The notes: generated by a model from the sequence alone, not told the origin. 7,152 nt of DNA from Candidatus Fermentibacterota bacterium (GCA_012523605.1 JAAYTY010000118.1:1-7152), one strand, 5' to 3'; shown: positions 1 through 6,823, counted from the stretch's first letter. Made by a program: numbers and translations.

Positions 1-551
1 TCCTCGACGAAGCCTACATCGAGTTCAGCTCCGCTCCGAGTCTGGCCGTCGAAGCCGCCCGCTCAGACAACCTCGTGGTGCTCAGAACATTCAGCAAGTG
101 GGCCGGCCTCGCCGGGTTGAGGATCGGATATGCGGTGGCTCCGAGGGCGGTGTGCGAAGCCCTTTCCGCAGTCAGGCCGCCCTATCCCGTTTCTTCCGTT
201 TCGGAGGCGGCCGCCGTGGCGGCGATCGGCGAAACCGTTCTTCTGGAACGGCTGGCCGCCAGAACCGTCGCGGCGAGGGAGAGACTGAGGGACGATCTGA
301 GCGGGATCCCGTTCCTGAGGGTCCTTCCCGGAGAGGGCAACTTCCTCCTGTGCGAAGTCAGGGGCTTTCCGGCCTGCGAGGTGGTCGGTCTCCTCCGCCG
401 GAAGGGTATAGCCGTGAGGGGATTCACCGAACCGCGTCTGGAAGGATTCATGAGGATAACCGTTGGCACGAAGAGGGAGTGCGGCCTGCTGGTCCGCGCC
501 CTCCGCGGATTGGAGGCCGATCGTGTCGCAGAGAAGCGCCGTGATCCGTAG
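1..551 (+). CDS. hisC: Histidinol-phosphate aminotransferase, C-terminal half (5' truncated by window)
   Basis: This is the C-terminal part of a PLP-dependent fold-type I aminotransferase that converts imidazole acetol phosphate plus glutamate to histidinol phosphate plus 2-oxoglutarate. The reading frame starts at base 3 and gives 182 residues before TAG at 549-551; the family is usually about 350 residues, so roughly half is missing off the left edge. Visible motifs in order are LDEAYIEF (Asp coded at 6-8, the PLP pyridine-nitrogen ligand region), RTFSKWAGLAGLRIGYA with the Schiff-base lysine coded at 96-98, PYPVSS, a GEGNFLL segment, and MRITVGT with the substrate-binding arginine coded at 453-455. 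The His operon setting and the LRIGYA context favour HisC over other class I/II aminotransferases. Its 3' end overlaps hisB by 29 nt in another frame. Confidence 0.95.
   Translation, partial: LDEAYIEFSSAPSLAVEAARSDNLVVLRTFSKWAGLAGLRIGYAVAPRAVCEALSAVRPPYPVSSVSEAAAVAAIGETVLLERLAARTVAARERLRDDLSGIPFLRVLPGEGNFLLCEVRGFPACEVVGLLRRKGIAVRGFTEPRLEGFMRITVGTKRECGLLVRALRGLEADRVAEKRRDP
512..515 (+). promoter_or_regulatory. Ribosome binding site deciding the hisB GTG start
   Basis: GGAG lies inside the hisC coding region, 7 nt before the GTG at 523. It supports GTG 523 over the in-frame ATG at 463, which would add 20 residues with no resemblance to IGPD. GTG 541 is a possible later start, with a weaker AGAAG 4 nt upstream. 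Confidence 0.6.
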
Positions 552-1113
552 AAGGACTCTGGAGACAGACATCGAGATGGTCCTTTCTCTGGACGGAACA
601 GGCTCCTCGCGGTTCGATAGCGGCATACCCTTCATGGACCATCTTCTTTCCCAGACGGTCTTCTTCGGAATGTTCGACCTGTCGGGCTCGGCGAGGGGGG
701 ATCTCGAGGTGGATGCCCACCACACCCTGGAGGATACGGCCCTCTGCCTGGGCTCCGCCATCGCATCCGCAATGGGCGACCGGACCGGCATCAGGAGATT
801 CGGCTGGGCATGCATTCCCATGGACGACGCGCTGGTCTCGGTAAGCGTAGATGCAGGGGGAAGGCCCTGGGCGGGCTTTTCGGGCCGTCTGCCCGGCCGC
901 ATGCCCGGCGGAATCGAGCCTGAGCTCATCGAGCACTTCATCAGGTCCTTCGCCTTCTCCGCATCCGTCACGTTGCACGTGGAGGTCAGGGAGGGCAGGG
1001 ATCCCCATCATGTTTCCGAAGCCCTCTTCAAGGCCCTAGGGGTGGCCCTCAGGGAGGCGCTCGAAGCCGATCCGCGCAGATCCGGGACTGCTTCGACGAA
1101 GGGCGCGTCATGA
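523..1113 (+). CDS. hisB: Imidazoleglycerol-phosphate dehydratase (monofunctional)
   Basis: The enzyme dehydrates IGP to imidazole acetol phosphate, using two Mn ions. From GTG 523 it has 196 residues, the normal length for a single-domain IGPD; there is no N-terminal histidinol-phosphatase domain as in enteric HisB. Visible motifs are RRTLETDI (9-17), SGIPFMDHLL with metal ligand His40, AHHTLED with His66/His67/Glu70, GIRRFGWACIPMDDAL (89-104), GGRPW (112-116), TLHVEV with His152, DPHHVSEALFKA with His162/His163/Glu166/Lys170, and the C-terminal GTASTKG (188-194). Both halves of the internal duplication keep their HHxxE metal motifs. One oddity is Phe48, where most homologues have His (DHxLxQxxxH). 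The gene overlaps hisC by 29 nt and hisH by 4 nt (ATGA). Confidence 0.95.
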   Translation: MSQRSAVIRRRTLETDIEMVLSLDGTGSSRFDSGIPFMDHLLSQTVFFGMFDLSGSARGDLEVDAHHTLEDTALCLGSAIASAMGDRTGIRRFGWACIPMDDALVSVSVDAGGRPWAGFSGRLPGRMPGGIEPELIEHFIRSFAFSASVTLHVEVREGRDPHHVSEALFKALGVALREALEADPRRSGTASTKGAS

Positions 1114-1733
1114 CCGAAGCGACGGTGGTGGACTACGGGGCCGGCAACCTGAAGAGCGTCGAGATAGCCCTCGGCAGGCTCGGCTGCCGGGCGATCCGCG
1201 CCGCGACTCCAGGAGACATCGGCAGGGCGCGCCGGATCATCCTGCCCGGAGTGGGCTCTTTCTCGGCCGGCATGACCGCTCTGGTGTCTTCGGGAATGGA
1301 CGATGCCCTTCGGGAAGCGGCTGAACGGGGAACACCCATCCTGGGAATCTGCCTCGGCATGCAGATGCTCATGGAAAGGGGTGCCGAGGGCGGTTGTTCG
1401 AAAGGACTGGGGCTGCTGGCAGGCGGGGTGGTTCCGTTGATTCCGGGCAGGGGGCTGGCAATGCCCCACATGGGCTGGAACAGCGTCAGCATCACCAGGC
1501 GTGTCGGAATCCTCGACGGCGTACGCGACGGCGCGTGCTTCTACTTCGCTCATTCCTACGTTGTGGAGCCATCCGACCCCGGCGTTGTCTGTGCCGTCAC
1601 GGAGCATGGATGGATCTTCCCCTCTGTCGTGTCATCGGGAGTCGTATCGGGCGTGCAGTTTCACCCCGAGAAGAGCCGGTTCGACGGTGCAGCCCTTCTG
1701 GGCGGCTTTCTGGCGAAAGGTCGGGAGCGATGA
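1110..1733 (+). CDS. hisH: Imidazole glycerol phosphate synthase, glutamine amidotransferase subunit
   Basis: HisH hydrolyses glutamine and passes ammonia to HisF in the cytosolic HisHF complex. The 207-residue protein has the full class I amidotransferase signature: DYGAGNLKS (8-16), PGVGSFSAGM (46-55), the nucleophile elbow GICLGMQ with Cys81, PHMGWN (119-124), FAHSYVV (146-152) and QFHPEKS with His185 and Glu187, completing the Cys-His-Glu triad. The length is typical for the family. The start ATG overlaps the hisB stop as ATGA, with GAAGGG at 1098-1103 as a fair ribosome binding site; the stop overlaps the hisA ATG in the same way. Placement next to hisA and hisF fits its role as partner subunit. 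Confidence 0.96.
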   Translation: MTEATVVDYGAGNLKSVEIALGRLGCRAIRAATPGDIGRARRIILPGVGSFSAGMTALVSSGMDDALREAAERGTPILGICLGMQMLMERGAEGGCSKGLGLLAGGVVPLIPGRGLAMPHMGWNSVSITRRVGILDGVRDGACFYFAHSYVVEPSDPGVVCAVTEHGWIFPSVVSSGVVSGVQFHPEKSRFDGAALLGGFLAKGRER

Positions 1734-2467
1734 TCGTGTATCCGGCGATAGACGTCCTGGAGGGCATGGTCGTGAGGCTCACGAGAGGGGATTCCTCGCA
1801 GGCCAGGGTCTATTCGAAGGATCCGGTCGCGACCGCGGCAGGATGGGTTCTCCGCGGAGCCTCCTGGATCCATCTGGTGTCTCTCGACGCCGCTTTCGGA
1901 AGAGCTGAAGCGCCTCTGGAACTCATACGGGCGGCGGCCTCCACCGGAGCGAAGGTGCAGTACGGAGGCGGAGTGCGCACCGAGCGGGCTGCCTGCCTGG
2001 CGGTCGAGGCGGGCGCTTCCAGGATCGTTCTCGGCACCGCGGCGGTCGCCGATCCGTGTCTTGCTACCGCTCTCGTGAAGGAGCTCGGAAGCGGCATGGT
2101 GGCGGTTGCGCTGGATGCCAGGGAGGGAGCGTTGGCCGTATCGGGCTGGCGCGAAACGACCGCACAGACCGCGGTCTCGCTGGGCGGGAGGCTTGCAGAC
2201 TGCGGAGTGCGCCATGTCATCTATACCGAAGTGGAGAGAGACGGCTGCATGAGCGGACCCCCGACGGCCGCCGCCGCCTTTCTGGCCGAAAGCACCGGAC
2301 TCGAGGTGATCGCCTCGGGTGGCGTATCCTCCCTGGAAGACATCGCCGGGCTCGCGCGCACCGGGAGGATAGCCGGCGTGGTTGTGGGAAGAGCGCTATA
2401 CGAAGGCGCTCTGGATCTGGCCGATGCCCTCGGGGAACCGGGAACGGGGGGGTCGGCCGTATGCTGA
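1730..2467 (+). CDS. hisA: ProFAR isomerase (phosphoribosylformimino-5-aminoimidazole carboxamide ribotide isomerase)
   Basis: HisA performs the Amadori rearrangement of ProFAR to PRFAR on a (beta/alpha)8 barrel. The 245-residue protein starts with MIVYPAIDVLEG, placing the catalytic base Asp8 at the end of strand 1; the second catalytic Asp is Asp129 in VAVALDAREG. Other expected elements are VRLTRGD (16-21), YGGGVRT (78-84), the phosphate-binding SRIVLGTAA (98-106), SGW (138-140), TEVERDG (166-172), IASGGVSS (194-201) and VVVGRALYEG (217-226). Trp140 in place of the HisF sequence, together with VRLTRGD, favours HisA over its paralogue HisF. The start ATG shares ATGA with the hisH stop; AAAGG at 1716-1720 is a plausible ribosome binding site. 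The 3' end overlaps hisF by 7 nt. Confidence 0.95.
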   Translation: MIVYPAIDVLEGMVVRLTRGDSSQARVYSKDPVATAAGWVLRGASWIHLVSLDAAFGRAEAPLELIRAAASTGAKVQYGGGVRTERAACLAVEAGASRIVLGTAAVADPCLATALVKELGSGMVAVALDAREGALAVSGWRETTAQTAVSLGGRLADCGVRHVIYTEVERDGCMSGPPTAAAAFLAESTGLEVIASGGVSSLEDIAGLARTGRIAGVVVGRALYEGALDLADALGEPGTGGSAVC

Positions 2468-3249
2468 GAAAGAGGATAATCCCATGCCTCGACGTGGATC
2501 GGGGGCGGGTGGTCAAGGGAGTGAGATTCGGAGACCTCGCCGAAATGGGCGATCCGGCTGTGCTTGCCGCCTTCTACGATCGCGAGGGTGCCGATGAGAT
2601 ATGCTTTCTGGACATCTCGGCGACATTGGAGGGAAGGAAGGCCATGACCGGAGTGATAGAGGCCGTCGCAGCCGTTGTCTCGCTTCCGCTGTCGGCCGGA
2701 GGAGGGGTGGCCGATCTGGAGGATCTCCGATCGTTGCTCCTGGCCGGGGCGGACAAGGTCTGCATCAACAGCGCAGCGGTCAGGAACCCCGGGATCCTGG
2801 AAAGCGCGTCAGGCATCTTCGGGAGCCAGTGCGTAGTTCTCGCCGTGGACGCCGCGTCCAGGGGTGGGAGGTACGAGGTCTTCATCGACGGAGGTCGGAC
2901 TCCGACCGGCCTCGATCCCGTCACATGGGTGGAGAGGGCGGTGTCCCTGGGCGCGGGCGAGATTCTTCTGACGAGCATCGACAGGGATGGAACGAGGGCC
3001 GGGTACGATCTCGATCTGCTGAGATCCGTGACACTCGCCGCAGGCGTACCCGTCATCGCCTCCGGCGGGGCCGGCGGGAAGGAGCACTTCCGTGAAGCTC
3101 TGGTCGAAGGGGGCGCATCGGCCGCACTCGCGGCCGGGCTGTTCCACGGAGGTGACATGCGGATAGGCGACCTCAAGGCATGGCTGGCCTCGGCCTGTGT
3201 AAACGTCAGGCTCGAGGAGGAGGTAGAGCGTCATGAAGGCTGGAGTTGA
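2461..3249 (+). CDS. hisF: Imidazole glycerol phosphate synthase, cyclase subunit
   Basis: HisF combines PRFAR with ammonia from HisH to give IGP and AICAR, the latter feeding purine synthesis. The 262-residue (beta/alpha)8 barrel begins MLRKRIIPCLDVDRGRVVKG with catalytic Asp11; the second catalytic residue is Asp130 in VVLAVDA. Family hallmarks are GADEICFLDISAT (43-55), SAGGGV (78-83), DKVCINSAAV (98-107), IDGGRTPTG (142-150), EILLTSIDRDGT (167-178), and IASGGAGG (199-206). The length is typical. The ATG lies within the last codons of hisA, and a run of seven G at 2446-2452 sits 8 nt upstream and may serve as a Shine-Dalgarno. The 3' end overlaps hisIE by 17 nt. Confidence 0.96.
   Translation: MLRKRIIPCLDVDRGRVVKGVRFGDLAEMGDPAVLAAFYDREGADEICFLDISATLEGRKAMTGVIEAVAAVVSLPLSAGGGVADLEDLRSLLLAGADKVCINSAAVRNPGILESASGIFGSQCVVLAVDAASRGGRYEVFIDGGRTPTGLDPVTWVERAVSLGAGEILLTSIDRDGTRAGYDLDLLRSVTLAAGVPVIASGGAGGKEHFREALVEGGASAALAAGLFHGGDMRIGDLKAWLASACVNVRLEEEVERHEGWS
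3214..3224 (+). promoter_or_regulatory. Strong Shine-Dalgarno for hisIE inside the hisF 3' end
   Basis: The purine-rich run GAGGAGGAGGT contains AGGAGGT, 8 nt before the hisIE ATG at 3233. It is the strongest ribosome binding site I see in the window. It also codes for the LEEEVE tail of HisF, so part of that acidic C-terminus may be shaped by the site. Confidence 0.75.
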
Positions 3250-3889
3250 TGCGATCGGATGGGGCTCCGACGGCCTTGTTCCGGCGGTTGCACAGGATAG
3301 CGTCACAGGCGAGGTGCTGATGCTGGCCTGGATGAACCGCGAGGCGCTCGACCGGACATTGGAAACCGGCTTTGCGCATTTCTGGAGCCGAAAACGGAAC
3401 TGCCTGTGGCGGAAGGGGGACACCAGCGGCAATACATTGCGGATCAACAGAGTAAACACGGATTGCGATGTTGACGCAATACTCCTCCAAGTGACGCCCG
3501 CCGGCCCGGCCTGTCACACAGGCGCTAGAAGCTGTTTCACGGGAAGCATCGAAGGACCGGGCATCGTCACGTCCGAATCGCTTCTGCCCGGGATGGTGCT
3601 CGGGAGGCTGTCCGATGTCATTTCATCACGGCTGGCCTCTCCTGTCGAGGGTTCGTACACCTCCGCACTCGCCGCGGGAGGGGTGCCCGCCGCTGCGAGG
3701 AAGGTGGGCGAGGAGGCGGTCGAGGTCATCCTGGCGGCTTCCGGCGAGGGGGATTCGAGGCTCGTGGAGGAGTCGGCGGATCTGGTCTATCATCTTCTCG
3801 TTCTGCTCGCTCTCAGGAGACTGTCGTTCTCCGACGTCGCCGGCGAGCTGGCGGGCAGGATGAAGCATGAAGTGACCTCACCGGACTGA
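3233..3889 (+). CDS. hisI: Bifunctional phosphoribosyl-AMP cyclohydrolase / phosphoribosyl-ATP pyrophosphatase
   Basis: This HisIE fusion (218 residues) catalyses the second and third steps of histidine synthesis. The N-terminal PRA-CH domain (about 10-108) shows VLMLAWMNREAL (28-39), WSRKRNCLWRKGDTSGN (51-67), the Mg/Zn motif DCDVD (77-81), and CHTGARSCF with zinc-ligand cysteines 94 and 101 plus Cys78. The C-terminal PRA-PH domain (about 120-210) is an all-alpha MazG-like NTP pyrophosphohydrolase: LGRLSDVISSR, SYTSALAAGG, RKVGEEAVEVILAA with Glu160/161/164, and EESADLVYHLLVLL with Glu180/Asp183. Both halves look complete, so both activities are expected. It is the last his gene here. Its ATG lies 17 nt before the end of hisF. 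A 60 bp stretch in the PRA-CH core (3421-3480) is noticeably less GC-rich than its surroundings. Confidence 0.96.
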   Translation: MKAGVDAIGWGSDGLVPAVAQDSVTGEVLMLAWMNREALDRTLETGFAHFWSRKRNCLWRKGDTSGNTLRINRVNTDCDVDAILLQVTPAGPACHTGARSCFTGSIEGPGIVTSESLLPGMVLGRLSDVISSRLASPVEGSYTSALAAGGVPAAARKVGEEAVEVILAASGEGDSRLVEESADLVYHLLVLLALRRLSFSDVAGELAGRMKHEVTSPD

Positions 3890-3967
3890 GGGAGTAGTTA
3901 TTGCACCGGGCTCGCTGCGCTTATCTTATCGCCGACGACGAGCACCCGACTCTTTCCGAGGAGCCGA
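3890..3967 (+). other. Intergenic gap between hisIE and the cyclase gene
   Basis: These 78 bp are the only non-coding stretch in the window. I find no GC-rich stem followed by a T tract, so no intrinsic terminator for the his operon is evident. TTGCAC (3901-3906) and TATCTT (3922-3927) could be read as a poor -35/-10 pair 15 bp apart, which I do not consider convincing. GAGGAG at 3958-3963 lies 4 nt before the next ATG and is the likely ribosome binding site. The frame of the next gene stays open back to the hisIE stop, but it has no ATG, GTG or TTG start upstream of 3968. Read-through transcription from the his operon is possible. Confidence 0.6.
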
Positions 3968-6823
3968 ATGCATTCCAGCCTCGCCGACCTTCTCGACAGG
4001 GACCTGCTGAAGCTGGCCGAGAGCGCACGGGATGCCTCGTTCAGGGCGGAGAAGATGAGCCCTGGCGAGCGGAGGGATGTCGCGATACTCTTCCTCGACA
4101 TCGAAGGTTTCACGGCTCTTTCCGAGAATCTCAACCACGAGACGCTCCACAGACTCACTACCGGTCTCATGGGAGCCCTGTCCCGGATCATCGAGGGTCT
4201 GGGTGGGTACATAGACAAGTTCGAGGGCGACCGGGTGATGGCCCTTTTCGGCGCACGCGAGGCCACGGAAGACGACTGCACCAGGGCCGTCACCTGCGGT
4301 CTGAGGATGCTCCAACTCATGCGCGATCTCGCCCCCGTCCTGGAGCAGTCCGGTCTTTCCATCGGCGCCAGGGTGGGGCTCAGCTACGGTTCGGTCACCG
4401 TCGCTCTCGATGCCGCAGGGCACATGACCGCTACCGGAGACGAGGTGAACGTGGCCTCCCGGCTCGAGGGCATGGCCGACAGCAACAGCCTCTTCGCGTC
4501 GGGAAAGGTGCACGACATGTGCGCCGACACCTTCGAGTGGACCGACCTGGGCCAGATGCAGATAAGGGGCCGCACGAAGACCGTGAGGGTCTGGCGTGCC
4601 GACGGATTCGGGGGCAGGCTGCTCGAGAGGTGGGAGAAGGCATCGGCGCTCAGGCCGGCGCCCCTGGTCGGGCGGGACGCCGGGTTGGCTGCCCTGGAGG
4701 CCTGCTGGATGGAGCAGGGGAGCGGGTCGGGGCTCAGCCTGAGGGGTGCTCCGCGTCATGTCGTGGCTGTGGTCCAGGGGGTTGCGGGCATCGGGAAATC
4801 GAGGCTGATTCACGAATTCCTGGAGGCGCACAGAGACGAGATCGTGCTGATGAGCTCGCGAACCGCCTCGTTCGACCAGCCTCCATGGTGGCTCTGGACG
4901 GGGTTGCTTCGCAAGCTGGCGGGGAAGGACCGTCCGTCCCCGGACGACCTCCTCAGCGCCGTGAAGACAGCCGCCGGGGGCTGTGTCGCCGTGGATGACG
5001 CTCTCTCGGGATCGGAGCGTGCGCTGAGGGCGCTCTCGATCCCTGGCGCCCCCGGAAAACCCGAAGCGGATACGCCCGAATCCTGGAGCGACGGGATAAA
5101 GGTGGCGATCCGTGATCTCGTGAGAACGCTTGCCTCTTCGAGCCGCAGGGCTGTTCTTCTCCTGGAGGACATGCAATGGGCCGACGGCGCCTCCATGGAT
5201 GCGCTCGACTTCGTCCTGCGCAACACGGAGATCGCACGCCCCCTGCTCGTTCTGATCTCCCAGCGGTCCGACACCGAGGAATGCGCGTTCCGTCCAGGTT
5301 CCATGTCCTCTGGATACATCAACCTCCATACGATACATCTCCATCCCCTGGATACCGGCTCGGCAAGGCTGATAATCCGGTTCAAGCTCGGATACCGGCC
5401 CGACGAGGAGGTCCCCGGAGGAATCGAGAACTGGATCCTCGAGCGCTGCGAGGGCAACCCCTACTACATAGAGGAGATTCTGTCCGAACTCGTGGGCAAG
5501 GGCATTCTCGTTCCCGATGGAGAGAGATTCACGCATGTTCCCGGAATACACGGTGGATTCGTTCCATCCTCCATCGCCGGCCTGATTCGATCGAGGATCG
5601 ACAGGCTCCCGTCTGACCTGAGGTGCGCCCTTCAGATAGCTTCGGTGCTGGGCGGCGAGTTCGACGAAGCCGTCTTCTCCGAGCTGTGCGGACAGGAGGG
5701 GATGGAACCAGCCGTGGTTCTCGAGGGCCTTTCGTCCCTTCGGTTCATCGGCTCGCGCGGAGGTTCCGGGCAGAGGGTCGTGTTCTTCAGGAGCCCGCTG
5801 GCCCGGGAAGTCATGTACGAGCATCTGCTGCGCCACAACAGGACCGTCCTGCACAGGAGGGCCGCAAGAGCGACGGAGGAGGCCGCGGGAACCGCCTCGG
5901 GAGCTCTTGCGGGAGCCGTGGCCTGGCACTGGTGGAAGGGCGGGGAGCCCGTGCAGGCGATACGGAGGGGAACGGAAGCTGCTGCTTCCCTTTCCGAGAA
6001 CTTCCAGCTCGACTCGGCGGAAGAATGGGTCGAACGACTGCTTGACTGGATGGTCGAGGTCGAGGAGGGGCCTCTCCGCGATGAGCTTATGCTGAGACTG
6101 CTCCTGGTCCGGATCGGGATAATGGAGAGCAGGCCCGGGCCGGACATGGAGGAGGTCTGCCGGAAGGCCCTCTCTCTCGCCGGCTCCCTCGGCCTTCCCC
6201 TCGAGGAAGCCATCGCCCGCAAGTCTCTCGGTTCTGAGATCATCAGTCGCGGGAGGCCGGAAGAGGGCCGTCCGCTGCTCGAGGAAAGCCTGGCCTGGTT
6301 CGAGGCGAACGATCAGTTCACGAGTATGCTCTACACGAGATTCGTGCTGGCGGACATGCTGAGAACCCAGGGAAAGCTGGACGAGGCCCTGTCGGTCATC
6401 GAGACGGGGCTCGGGGAAGCGAGAAGGAGGAATGCGGCGAAGCAGATCACCTCGTGTCTGTCCTCTATGGGCGCGATACTCGTCAGCAGAGGCAGGTTTG
6501 ACGATGCCCTCGCCGCCTTCAGCGAAGCTCTCGATATAGAGCGGAAGAAGGGTCGGACCCGCGGATTGAGCGTACTGCTAACGAATGTCGGAGTTCTCCA
6601 CGGGATGAGAGAGGAGATCGACGAGGCGCTTGCATGCTTCGAGGAGTCGATGAGGATCCAGGCGGAGCTGGGCGTGAGGAGGGGCGAGGGTGTGGCCCTG
6701 AACAACATGGGCAACTGCTATGTGGCTTTGGAGCGTATCGACGAGGCCAGAGCCTGTTTCAGAAAGCGCTCGTCATCCACAGGGAAACAGGCGTGGTCAG
6801 GGGACAGGCCGTTTCCATCGTGA
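3968..6823 (+). CDS. Class III adenylate cyclase - AAA ATPase - TPR signalling protein (frame-broken; N-terminal 951-codon part)
   Basis: This large cytosolic protein should make cAMP from ATP under control of an ATPase and repeat module. The cyclase domain (about 35-210) has FLDIEGFTALSE with metal Asp44, DKFEGDRVMALFG with Lys84 and metal Asp88, and MTATGDEVNVASRLEG with Thr154, Asn161 and Arg165. Lys84/Thr154 indicate ATP rather than GTP as substrate (class IIIb type). The AAA_16-like domain begins PLVGRD (232-237), with Walker A GVAGIGKS (271-278) and Walker B VLLLEDMQWAD (396-406); CEGNPYYIEEIL (494-505) and PSSIAGLIRSRIDRLP (533-548) are typical of the STAND/AfsR-like class. TPR units of about 40 residues start near 747, 785, 825, 865 and 905. 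No signal peptide or membrane segment is seen. True homology ends at Phe931 (6758-6760); the last 20 residues to TGA 6821-6823 are out of frame. Confidence 0.88.
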   Translation: MHSSLADLLDRDLLKLAESARDASFRAEKMSPGERRDVAILFLDIEGFTALSENLNHETLHRLTTGLMGALSRIIEGLGGYIDKFEGDRVMALFGAREATEDDCTRAVTCGLRMLQLMRDLAPVLEQSGLSIGARVGLSYGSVTVALDAAGHMTATGDEVNVASRLEGMADSNSLFASGKVHDMCADTFEWTDLGQMQIRGRTKTVRVWRADGFGGRLLERWEKASALRPAPLVGRDAGLAALEACWMEQGSGSGLSLRGAPRHVVAVVQGVAGIGKSRLIHEFLEAHRDEIVLMSSRTASFDQPPWWLWTGLLRKLAGKDRPSPDDLLSAVKTAAGGCVAVDDALSGSERALRALSIPGAPGKPEADTPESWSDGIKVAIRDLVRTLASSSRRAVLLLEDMQWADGASMDALDFVLRNTEIARPLLVLISQRSDTEECAFRPGSMSSGYINLHTIHLHPLDTGSARLIIRFKLGYRPDEEVPGGIENWILERCEGNPYYIEEILSELVGKGILVPDGERFTHVPGIHGGFVPSSIAGLIRSRIDRLPSDLRCALQIASVLGGEFDEAVFSELCGQEGMEPAVVLEGLSSLRFIGSRGGSGQRVVFFRSPLAREVMYEHLLRHNRTVLHRRAARATEEAAGTASGALAGAVAWHWWKGGEPVQAIRRGTEAAASLSENFQLDSAEEWVERLLDWMVEVEEGPLRDELMLRLLLVRIGIMESRPGPDMEEVCRKALSLAGSLGLPLEEAIARKSLGSEIISRGRPEEGRPLLEESLAWFEANDQFTSMLYTRFVLADMLRTQGKLDEALSVIETGLGEARRRNAAKQITSCLSSMGAILVSRGRFDDALAAFSEALDIERKKGRTRGLSVLLTNVGVLHGMREEIDEALACFEESMRIQAELGVRRGEGVALNNMGNCYVALERIDEARACFRKRSSSTGKQAWSGDRPFPS
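6752..6792 (+). repeat. Perfect 9-bp inverted repeat around the frame break
   Basis: GCCTGTTTC (6752-6760) is the exact reverse complement of GAAACAGGC (6784-6792), with a 23-nt loop. The left arm ends directly before base 6761, where the TPR reading frame is lost. The pairing is read directly; whether it forms in DNA or RNA is inference. Confidence 0.7.

Noticed and set aside
63..971. 302-codon open frame on the - strand opposite hisC/hisB
   Set aside because: It has low-complexity composition and no motif, while both sense-strand genes are securely identified.
1394..1729. N-terminal extension of HisA from an upstream in-frame ATG
   Set aside because: It overlaps hisH out of frame and has no HisA similarity. 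The protein proper starts at MIVYPAIDV at 1730.
2446..2452. Run of seven G at the hisA/hisF junction as a phase-variation tract
   Set aside because: The tract is short, and a slip would change only the last few HisA residues. It is better read as a purine-rich ribosome binding site for hisF.
2056..2460. N-terminal extension of HisF from an upstream in-frame ATG
   Set aside because: The extension lies wholly over hisA, is arginine-rich and unlike HisF, and the canonical HisF N-terminus begins at 2461.
3901..3927. Promoter for the cyclase gene (TTGCAC with TATCTT)
   Set aside because: The boxes match the consensus at only 3/6 and 4/6 with a 15-bp spacer, so chance is a sufficient explanation.
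3926..5929. 667-codon open frame on the - strand opposite the cyclase gene
   Set aside because: The translation is rich in Arg, Gly, Pro and His with no recognisable domain, and it lies opposite a gene with clear motifs. Long antisense frames are common opposite GC-rich genes. I regard it as a shadow.
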